From positions 62,001 to 126,000 of the forward strand of contig CALCYQ010000004.1 in NCBI GenBank assembly GCA_937906385.1: DNA of 64,000 bases, written 5' to 3'. A model generated the notes under the pieces. It ran no database searches. It had not been told where the DNA came from and saw only the letters and a program-made list of their open reading frames with translations. Source of the DNA: an uncultured Candidatus Saccharibacteria bacterium. GTDB taxonomy: Bacteria; Patescibacteriota; Saccharimonadia; Saccharimonadales; Saccharimonadaceae. Below are positions 57,981-64,000 of this stretch, piece by piece. Positions within the stretch are counted from its first letter, which is position 1; each line of letters opens with the position of its first letter. Made by a program: the position numbers and the translations under genes.

Positions 57981-60080
57981 ATGGTGTATATCTTAGTTTT
58001 CCTCATCATCATGGTAGCCCTCGCCTATGTCACGTTTAACTACATCAGGTTACGTCGCATGGAGGAGGGTACGGAAGAAATGGCCGACATTGCCGGCATT
58101 ATACGCGGCGGCGCGCGAACATTCATGCGTGCCGAGTATAAGATCATTCTTCCAGTCATCATTGTCGTCGCTGCTATCTTCTCGTGTTTCATCGAGAAAA
58201 TTAGCGGCCTCACATTCATAATTGGCGCCTGCATGAGCAGTGCGGCATGCGTAATCGGCATGCGCAGTGCCACTTACGCCAATGTTCGAACCACCAGAAC
58301 CGCTTGCAAAACAAAGGCTATTGGTCCAACTACCCAAACAGCCCTCTGCGGCGGCAGTGTCAGTGGACTCAGCGTGCCCGCTTTTGGCTTACTTGGTTTA
58401 ATTGGCATCCTGTTTGTTTCAGGAGGCGTTAAGCTCGGTCAAACCGGCGGCGGATTCATCGCCTCGTTCACTTGTAACCCTAGCATTATGAGATTGACGA
58501 CTTATTCGTTGGGCTGCTCGCTTGTCGCGATGTTCAATAGAATCGCTGGCGGAAATTATACCAAAGCCGCCGACATTTCTTCTGACATCGTCGCCAAGAT
58601 TCGTCACGACATGCCTGAAGACGACAGCCGTATGCCAAATACGATTGCCGACTTCATCGGAGACAACGTCAACGACATCGCCGGAAACTGTTCCGACCTG
58701 CTCGAAAGCTTCGTTGCCACCATCGTTGCATGTCTGCTGATTAGCGCATCAATCGTAACCGAGAATACTAGTACGCAATTATTCAATGCGACAAGTATCT
58801 TCCCAATCATACTGGCAGGAGGCGGACTCCTTGGTAGCATCATTGGAATCGGCTACGCCTTGCACCACAGAGCAGGCAACAACCCGTCTTTCGAACTCGA
58901 TATGGCCACATACATTTCGGCAGGATTTGTCATCCTAGTTGGCTTGTTTGGCTCGCGAATTTTATTCGGAGGCATTCAAGTGTATGACAATTTCCTACTT
59001 GGCTGGATATCGCCTTGGGTGGCTAGTGTACTTGGCATCGCCAGTGGCGTTGCCATCGGTAAAATTACCGAATTTTACACCGGCACCGACTTTAATCCGG
59101 TCAAAAAGCTTGCCCAGATGGCCACTGAAGGTGAGGCTTTTGTAGTCACTAAGGGTGACGCAATTGGTTCACGTTCATGCCTGCTGCCAATAGGGACAAT
59201 TTGCATTGCACTGATTCTTTCGGGAATCCTCTGCGGCATTTATGGTATCGCTATTGCTGCCTTGGGTATGCTTTCATTTGTAGGTACGACCGTATCTATT
59301 GACGCCTTTGGCCCTATCGCCGACAATGCCGGCGGTATCGCAGAAAGTTGTCATTTACCCGCCGATGTGCGCGTAATTACCGATAAACTAGACGCTGTTG
59401 GCAATACTACAGCTGCTATCGGTAAAGGCTTTGCCATCGGTTCAGCCGCGTTCGCCACCGTTTCGCTCATCTTCGCCTATGTGGGCAGCTATTCTGCCGG
59501 TGTGCCGGATTTAAATATTGCTAATTACATGGTCGTAGCTGGAGCTATCTTAGGCGGCGCAATCATTGAGTATTTTTCCGCTCTACTGACTGATCACACT
59601 ATCGAATCTGCCCATCTTATGGCAGACGAGGGTGACCGTCAGCTCTCAATACCGGGCGTCCTCGAAGGCACCACAAAACCAGATTACAACAGGTGCATTG
59701 ATATGGCGGCGCGTCAAGCATTACGCAAGATGCTAATTCCGTCCATATTGATGCTTTTCATTCCTGCCATTGGTGGCATTCTGTTTGGCGCTGAATTTGT
59801 CGGCGGCATTCTGGTAGGCGCCACAATCGTAGCTATTCCGCGTGCAGTCTTTATGGGCAACTCTGGCGGCGCTTTCGACAATGCGAAAAAGTATGTCGAA
59901 TCCGGCCAATTGGAAGGTCATGGCAAAGGCTCAGCCGCGCACAAAGCTACCGTCGTGGGCGACACTGTGGGCGACACACGAAAAGACGTGGTAGGCGTAG
60001 CGCTCGACATCGCAATCAAGCTTATGTCGACCGTCGCCAATACTCTCGCGCCGATTTTCGCGTCGTTCCATCTGTTTTAA
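57981..60080 (+). CDS. hppA: Membrane-bound proton- (or sodium-) translocating pyrophosphatase
   Basis: The ATG at 57981 is 8 nt from AGGAGG; an ATG at 57975 is only 2 nt from it. The product is 699 aa with 15-16 membrane helices. It hydrolyses PPi and pumps H+ and/or Na+. Motifs: SSDIVAKIRHDMPEDDSRMPNTIADFIGDNVNDIAG (metal/PPi loops; a GDN pair is present), DAFGPIADNAGGIAE, and GNTTAAIGKGFAIGSA. Ala at the AxxK site of the last motif is typical of K+-dependent enzymes. Near the C-terminus GDTVGDTRKDVVG. The pumped ion cannot be decided by eye. Confidence 0.93.
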   Translation: MVYILVFLIIMVALAYVTFNYIRLRRMEEGTEEMADIAGIIRGGARTFMRAEYKIILPVIIVVAAIFSCFIEKISGLTFIIGACMSSAACVIGMRSATYANVRTTRTACKTKAIGPTTQTALCGGSVSGLSVPAFGLLGLIGILFVSGGVKLGQTGGGFIASFTCNPSIMRLTTYSLGCSLVAMFNRIAGGNYTKAADISSDIVAKIRHDMPEDDSRMPNTIADFIGDNVNDIAGNCSDLLESFVATIVACLLISASIVTENTSTQLFNATSIFPIILAGGGLLGSIIGIGYALHHRAGNNPSFELDMATYISAGFVILVGLFGSRILFGGIQVYDNFLLGWISPWVASVLGIASGVAIGKITEFYTGTDFNPVKKLAQMATEGEAFVVTKGDAIGSRSCLLPIGTICIALILSGILCGIYGIAIAALGMLSFVGTTVSIDAFGPIADNAGGIAESCHLPADVRVITDKLDAVGNTTAAIGKGFAIGSAAFATVSLIFAYVGSYSAGVPDLNIANYMVVAGAILGGAIIEYFSALLTDHTIESAHLMADEGDRQLSIPGVLEGTTKPDYNRCIDMAARQALRKMLIPSILMLFIPAIGGILFGAEFVGGILVGATIVAIPRAVFMGNSGGAFDNAKKYVESGQLEGHGKGSAAHKATVVGDTVGDTRKDVVGVALDIAIKLMSTVANTLAPIFASFHLF

Positions 60081-60145
60081 TCTTCTCTCTAACTTCTCAT
60101 CGAGCTATTCAGCTCAAAAATCACATTTGTACCTTTCATAAGAAG

Positions 60146-60172
60146 AATCCCCGGTCGTCTAAGCCGGGGATT
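60146..60172 (+). terminator. Intrinsic terminator after hppA
   Basis: The stem AATCCCCGG/CCGGGGATT has a 9-nt loop; the tail is TTTGTC. The 60081-60145 stretch before it holds nothing else recognisable. Confidence 0.8.
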
Positions 60173-60220
60173 TGTCATGCCAATAAAAAATACCGAGATG
60201 TCGGCTTTTGGCTTCAATAT

Positions 60221-60309
60221 GGTGATCCCGGTGGGGGATAAACAATGCGCCGTTGTCGCAAGCGACCGGGCATTGGACGAACCCAGGCTCGCCTCCCGCC
60301 GAAGCCGCC
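60221..60309. ncRNA. tRNA-3'-end hairpin element 2 (next to tRNA-Glu)
   Basis: An 89-bp segment with the same plan as element 1. The direct arm (60221-60235) copies the 3' end of tRNA-Glu, the tRNA 130 bp away; the inverted arm (60295-60309) pairs with it at 12 of 15 positions allowing G-U. The core blocks 60238-60253 and 60266-60283 match element 1 exactly (16 and 18 bp). Inside, CAATGC/GCATTG (60243-60248, 60270-60275) and CCG/CGG are kept, and a longer GTCG/CGAC extension replaces the short loop. On the minus strand a small hairpin and T run follow. Both elements lie on the 3' side of minus-strand tRNAs. Confidence 0.7.
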
Positions 60310-60312
60310 AAG

Positions 60313-60361
60313 CAAAACAGCAATAAAAATACCCCTGCGGGGCACTTTTCTTGCTGTTTTG
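60313..60361 (-). terminator. Nested terminator hairpin after tRNA-Glu
   Basis: On the minus strand, an outer CAAAACAGCAA/TTGCTGTTTTG 11-bp stem encloses CCCCGCAGGGG followed by TATTTTTA. It follows the tRNA-Glu CCA directly and separates it from element 2. Confidence 0.85.
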
Positions 60362-60438
60362 TGGTGATCCCGGTGGGAGTCGAACCCACGATTTTCTGGA
60401 TGAGAACCAGACGTCCTGGACCACTAGACGACGGGACC
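60362..60438 (-). tRNA. tRNA-Glu (anticodon CTC), CCA encoded
   Basis: The reverse complement folds fully: acceptor GGTCCCG/CGGGATC (one G-T pair), D-arm region TCGTCTAGTGG, anticodon stem CTGG/CCAG with loop TTCTCAT (anticodon CTC, reads GAG), T-arm GTGGG/CCCAC with loop TTCGACT, discriminator A and encoded CCA. An extended -10 TG-T-TAAAAT lies 9 nt from the 5' end. Confidence 0.95.
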
Positions 60439-60526
60439 ACTACGCCAATTTTAACAGAAAGCTATCTCTTTTGCAAACAGATAAGGTGTGCTATAATCAC
60501 GGCAAAAGGATGGAGTTAATCACAAT

Positions 60527-60973
60527 ATGTATTACATTAAACGCTACTGGCGTATCATTTTTCCAATCTTCTTTATTTGCTTAAGCTGGGCCTTGTCCGC
60601 AACAGAAGGCGCGCAATCCGAGGCAGACTCTTCTTGGTGGGCCACATTTTTCGGCCTATCAAATGCTTTTACGCGTAAGCTCGCCCACGTCTTCCTCTTT
60701 GGCGCCATCGGTTATTCGCTCACGAGCTTCGTAAAAGGTCTCAACTCCGCCATTTTCCCAACTCATTCGCAAATTATCTATCCAATCATTCTAACTGCCG
60801 TCTACGCCGCCATCGACGAAGTGCACCAAATCACTGTCGCCGGCCGCAGCGGGGAAGTTGGCGACGTCTTTCTCGATACCGTCGCTGGCATTGGTGGCGT
60901 GCTAATCTATATTGCCATTTTCTGTTTCTTCCGCCTCTGGCGCATGCGTCATCTCTACAAGAAATACGCTTGA
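60527..60973 (+). CDS. VanZ-family membrane protein
   Basis: A 148-aa protein with four membrane segments and the VanZ signature: RKLAHVFLFGAIGYSL (near 45) and IDEVHQITVAGRSGEVGDVFLDTVAG (near 88). VanZ-like proteins confer low-level teicoplanin resistance in one case, otherwise function unknown. TGCTATAAT lies about 30 nt upstream; the leader has an AAAGGATGGAG stretch. Confidence 0.88.
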   Translation: MYYIKRYWRIIFPIFFICLSWALSATEGAQSEADSSWWATFFGLSNAFTRKLAHVFLFGAIGYSLTSFVKGLNSAIFPTHSQIIYPIILTAVYAAIDEVHQITVAGRSGEVGDVFLDTVAGIGGVLIYIAIFCFFRLWRMRHLYKKYA

Positions 60974-60980
60974 AACCCAC

Positions 60981-61009
60981 AAAAAAACTCCCTGACCGGG
61001 AGCTTTTTT
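60981..61009 (+). terminator. Intrinsic terminator
   Basis: The stem CTCCC/GGGAG, extended by A/T pairs, is followed by CTTTTTTG. Confidence 0.85.
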
Positions 61010-61064
61010 GAAGTAATGTATATACTTTTAGTATAGCACACTTTACATTTTTTGTCAAGACTGG

Positions 61065-61070
61065 TAAAAT
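61065..61070 (+). promoter_or_regulatory. Extended -10 box, leaderless type, of der
   Basis: TG-G-TAAAAT ends 7 nt before the ATG at 61078. No Shine-Dalgarno can fit. Confidence 0.75.
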
Positions 61071-61077
61071 ATAGAGT

Positions 61078-62379
61078 ATGAAATTACCAGTAGTAGCAAT
61101 CATCGGCCAGACTAACGCTGGCAAATCTAGCCTCTTTAATCGTCTCGTACGCAAGTCGCAGGCGATTGTCGCACGCGAAGCGGGTACTACTCGCGATAAT
61201 GTCGTCGGCCAGGTCGAGGGGAAATATATTTTGATTGATACCGCCGGCCTTAAAGATGCCGAAGATGAGTTCGAAGCGCACATTCAAGATCAAATCGACG
61301 ACGCTGTCAATTCCGCCGATATAATCTTAATTGCCATGGACGCCACTAAATATCCAAATCACGACGATAAGCTTATCGCCAAAAAAGCCCTCAAGAGCGG
61401 CAAACCAGTCATACTTCTACTTAATAAATCCGACCTTGGCGAAGCGCTCGCCGAAGAAGAATTCCGCAGTCTCGGCGTCAAAAATCCGCTCCGCGTATCT
61501 GCCACTACTGGGCTTAATCTCAACGAACTCCGCGGCCAAATTCTCTATGAACTTAAAAACCTCGGCTTTGACACGCGCGCTAAGGAAGAAGAGCACGATT
61601 CACTCAAAATCGCCCTCATCGGCCGTCCAAATGTGGGGAAGAGCTCACTCTTTAACTCGCTCGCTCAAAAACAGCAAGCCGTCGTCGCCAACCTCGCCGG
61701 CACCACTCGCGACGTCAACCGTACTGAACTAAAATACAAGGGCCAAACCATTGAGCTACTCGATACCGCCGGCTTACGCAAGCCAGGCAAACGCGAAGTG
61801 GGTATCGAAAAATTCAGCGCGCTCCGCAGTCTCGCCGCCATCGAAGAAGCCGACGTCTGCTGCTTGCTCGTAGATGCCACTGAGCCACATTCTAAACTCG
61901 ACCAAAGCTTAGCAGGCGAAATCATCAAAGCTGGCAAGGGCATCATCCTTGTTATCACTAAAACCGACCTTGAGCATAAAGATTCCGACGAAATTCTCGA
62001 CAACCTTGAATATGATTTCAATTTCGTGCCGTTTGCGCCAGTCGTCATGACTTCTAGCGTCACCGGCAAAAACGTCACGAAGATTTTTGAGCTTGCCGTC
62101 AATATCGACCGCGCCCGCCATGCCGAACTCAAAACTTCCGACCTCAACAAACTCCTGATGGATGCCGTCAATTCCCATCCGCCGGCCGGCCTCAAAAACA
62201 CCCACCCAAAACTTCGCTATATGGTACAAACTGATACCTGCCCGCCATGGTTCGTCGTCTACGGCAGCAACCTCAGTCTCCTGCACTGGAGCTACAAACG
62301 CTACCTTGAACGCCGCTTGCGCGACGCCTTCGACTTCACGGGCACTCCAATCTTCTTTTCCTTCCGCAACAGAGACTAA
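61078..62379 (+). CDS. der: Ribosome-assembly GTPase Der (EngA)
   Basis: A 433-aa protein with two tandem GTPase domains and a KH-like C-terminus, needed for 50S assembly. Domain 1: GQTNAGKSS (near 9), DTAG, NKSD; domain 2: GRPNVGKSS (near 181), DTAG, TKTD. The first P-loop departs from the usual GRPNVGKST (Gln, Thr and Ala changes) and the second G4 is TKTD rather than NKxD, which may lower guanine specificity. The C-terminal domain ends SLLHWSYKRYLERRLRDAF, typical of the family. Confidence 0.95.
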   Translation: MKLPVVAIIGQTNAGKSSLFNRLVRKSQAIVAREAGTTRDNVVGQVEGKYILIDTAGLKDAEDEFEAHIQDQIDDAVNSADIILIAMDATKYPNHDDKLIAKKALKSGKPVILLLNKSDLGEALAEEEFRSLGVKNPLRVSATTGLNLNELRGQILYELKNLGFDTRAKEEEHDSLKIALIGRPNVGKSSLFNSLAQKQQAVVANLAGTTRDVNRTELKYKGQTIELLDTAGLRKPGKREVGIEKFSALRSLAAIEEADVCCLLVDATEPHSKLDQSLAGEIIKAGKGIILVITKTDLEHKDSDEILDNLEYDFNFVPFAPVVMTSSVTGKNVTKIFELAVNIDRARHAELKTSDLNKLLMDAVNSHPPAGLKNTHPKLRYMVQTDTCPPWFVVYGSNLSLLHWSYKRYLERRLRDAFDFTGTPIFFSFRNRD

Positions 62380-62381
62380 CA

Positions 62382-62484
62382 TGCTAAACTAGATACAACA
62401 AAGGTGGGCCTCTCATTTGGGCCCCATTGTTGTTTGTAGCTCTTTCCCATCGTAGGAATGCATTGAAGAAAAGGAGGGATTTCT
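62382..62484 (+). promoter_or_regulatory. Promoter and hairpin leader of the PIN-PhoH gene
   Basis: A TG-C-TAAACT box at 62382-62389 is followed by a leader of about 90 nt with a hairpin: AACAA/TTGTT arms enclose GGGCC/GGCCC (62405-62423). AAAAGGAGGG ends 7 nt before the ATG. Confidence 0.5.
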
Positions 62485-64000
62485 ATGCAAAATCCTAACA
62501 CTGGCTTCTCGTTCGACCCCGACATACATTATGCCGTGGATTTGAATGCAGCCCTGAACTTCCCGGAGTTTTTCGATCCCGATGCAGACTTGCCTGAGAG
62601 GCACCTGATTATTTCTCGTATCTATCAGAAGAGTCTACACAAGATGAGAGACGAAGGGTCCGATCGCGGAATTTCTGCCAATGAGCTAGCGATATTGCTG
62701 TATAGCCTCATTAAAAATGGCAAGAAAACGCAGAACGACGGCGCCGAAGAGTACCATCTCGGCAATCTCCACGTCATCTTTGACTACCAGGACCATCCTT
62801 ATGAAGGCAAAGCCATTGCTGGCGAGCACATCAAGGAGACCATTTCGCTGGCCGAGTACTGGAGTAAGCAAAAAGGCGTTAATCATATCATGATTCTCAC
62901 TAACGACCCCATGATGTTGGTTTCGGCTCAAGATAGGCCGCATCTCGAAATTAACATGTTCTCGCCCACGCCATACATTGGCTATCGTCGCATTAATGAC
63001 GAAACTGCCATTTTCCATTGGCGCAAGAACAAAAAGATGCCGCTCTACAAGTTTCAGGAGCTTCTACCAGACGCCGAACCGCTCAGACCGCACGAATTCG
63101 TTCTGTTCGGCAAAACGAACACCTTTAACCATATCGGTAGGTATGACGCCGTCAAAGAAACCATCGTGCCGTTGACCTATTATCGTCAGCTGCAAGGCGT
63201 GTCGCCAATCGGCGAATTACAAGCGATGGCTTTCGAGGCGCTAATGGCACCGGCGGACGAGATTAGCGTCGTCATCTTGTATGGCAACGCTGGCGCCGGT
63301 AAAACCTTTGCCGCCATTTCAGCCGCATTGGCCCAAACCGGCCTTGCCAACATGAAGTTTGCGAATGTTCCGGCCGAAGCGCCGCAAAACGCGCGCAACA
63401 AAAAGGCGCGTCGCGGGCAGCATCAAGACAGTGGTAGCGAGGTCTATATGAGACCGACAGAAATCGAAGACGATTATCCGTACCAGAGCATCATGCTTTG
63501 TCCGCCCGACCGCATGTTGGGCGACAAGATGGCCGCCGTCCCCGGCGATGAGCGTGCGAAATTAGCCAGTAAGCTTAATCCTTATCTGGACAATATCCGC
63601 GCCTATCTGCGCTTGCGCAAAGACAAAATGGAAGGAGGGATACTCCCTAGCGAACGCGACTTAAGTCACCGTGCGCAGTCCATCATGAACCAGATCGAGA
63701 TCTGCCCACCCGGCGAAATCAACGGCCGCAGCTTTTGGAACACCTTCTTTATTTGCGATGAAGCGCAGTTCAACTCGCTGTCGCAGATTAAGGCCTACAT
63801 CGAGCGTTGCGACTCCGGCACCAAACTCGCCCTTTGCGGCGACCCGAGCCAGATTAGTAATCCGTTCGGTTGGCATGGTAATCCATTAGCTCGCGCCGTC
63901 CGTTACCTCGGCAGCGATGCCAATGTTGCAGTTATCCGTTTCGACGGAGAAAACGACATCAAGCGCCCTGGCGCTCAGATTATCGCACGTTCTTGGCCCC
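62485..64000 (+). CDS. PIN-PhoH fusion ATPase, 3' end cut by window
   Basis: The frame is open from the ATG at 62485 to the window end (505 codons seen). The N-terminal 200 residues include a PIN-like nuclease pattern (LHVIFDYQDHPYEG, GVNHIMILTNDPMMLVSAQ). A PhoH domain follows: Walker A LYGNAGAGKTFAAIS (near 270), a long insert (about 300-340, basic, Arg/Lys/Gln-rich), and Walker B FFICDEAQFNSLSQIK (near 425), GTKLALCGDPSQI. PIN-PhoH (PhoH2) proteins are RNA-unwinding RNases. The PIN acidic triad is only partly visible. It uses many CTG and CAG codons compared with leaderless neighbours. Confidence 0.85.
   Translation, partial: MQNPNTGFSFDPDIHYAVDLNAALNFPEFFDPDADLPERHLIISRIYQKSLHKMRDEGSDRGISANELAILLYSLIKNGKKTQNDGAEEYHLGNLHVIFDYQDHPYEGKAIAGEHIKETISLAEYWSKQKGVNHIMILTNDPMMLVSAQDRPHLEINMFSPTPYIGYRRINDETAIFHWRKNKKMPLYKFQELLPDAEPLRPHEFVLFGKTNTFNHIGRYDAVKETIVPLTYYRQLQGVSPIGELQAMAFEALMAPADEISVVILYGNAGAGKTFAAISAALAQTGLANMKFANVPAEAPQNARNKKARRGQHQDSGSEVYMRPTEIEDDYPYQSIMLCPPDRMLGDKMAAVPGDERAKLASKLNPYLDNIRAYLRLRKDKMEGGILPSERDLSHRAQSIMNQIEICPPGEINGRSFWNTFFICDEAQFNSLSQIKAYIERCDSGTKLALCGDPSQISNPFGWHGNPLARAVRYLGSDANVAVIRFDGENDIKRPGAQIIARSWP

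Noticed and set aside
1..64000. Possible alternative genetic code (TGA as Gly) as in some CPR lineages
   Set aside because: TGA ends several genes in operon overlaps (5323, 6384, 9457, 10517) exactly where the product should end, and glycine is encoded by GGN throughout; no in-frame TGA is needed inside any core gene.
1..64000. CRISPR arrays, insertion sequences, toxin-antitoxin pairs, prophage genes
   Set aside because: No regularly spaced repeats, transposase or integrase motifs, or phage structural genes were seen on either strand.

Overview
This 64 kb window looks like a chromosomal segment of a Patescibacteria/CPR bacterium, most likely a Saccharibacteria (TM7) relative. The signs are dense packing of short transcription units, many small membrane proteins of unknown family, compact versions of core proteins, and TGA used as an ordinary stop, which argues against the TGA=Gly CPR lineages. 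The lineage is an inference from gene content, not proven. I saw no CRISPR array, insertion sequence, rRNA or prophage.

Layout. 1-4.4 kb: the 3' part of a CorA transporter, a CYTH protein, a DUF308 protein, a MerR/cyclophilin-like/flavodoxin module and pgeF. 4.4-13.4 kb: seven genes joined by stop/start overlaps (GNAT, PP-loop amidotransferase, half-length UbiA-like membrane protein, dikinase-like phosphotransferase, BtaA-like transferase, two acyl-AMP ligases). This is the best candidate for an undescribed pathway and faces an unannotated 29-aa peptide gene. 13.5-15 kb: tRNA-Gln followed by a tRNA-3'-end hairpin element. 15-30 kb: a MacB-like exporter, RlmD-like methyltransferase, DegV, GpsA, a HAD-DraG fusion, a UvrD-type helicase-nuclease, acyl-ACP thioesterase, MurI and an L,D-transpeptidase. 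30-40 kb: Y-family polymerase, Dcd, Pol I, a PfkB-like/aldolase fusion, a decayed gene and bL25. 40-56 kb: two unknown proteins, UvrA, a MurL-like protein, UvrB, MscS, GltX and a DUF3048 protein. 56-64 kb: a HerA-like ATPase, H+-PPase with an attenuator-like leader, tRNA-Glu with a second copy of the hairpin element, VanZ, Der and a PIN-PhoH protein cut by the window end.

Expression signals fall into two styles. At least seventeen genes have a -10 box (often extended, TGnTAWAAT) ending only 6-8 nt before the ATG with no Shine-Dalgarno, so their mRNAs should be leaderless. Others, and genes internal to operons, have clear Shine-Dalgarno sequences; several of these have leaders with hairpins.

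The two findings most worth following are (1) the paired elements at 14236-14316 and 60221-60309, which share a core and are bounded by direct and inverted copies of the adjacent tRNA's 3' end, and (2) the seven-gene overlapping operon, which combines acyl activation, a SAM-dependent aminocarboxypropyl transferase and an ATP-driven phosphotransferase without any carrier protein or ketosynthase.
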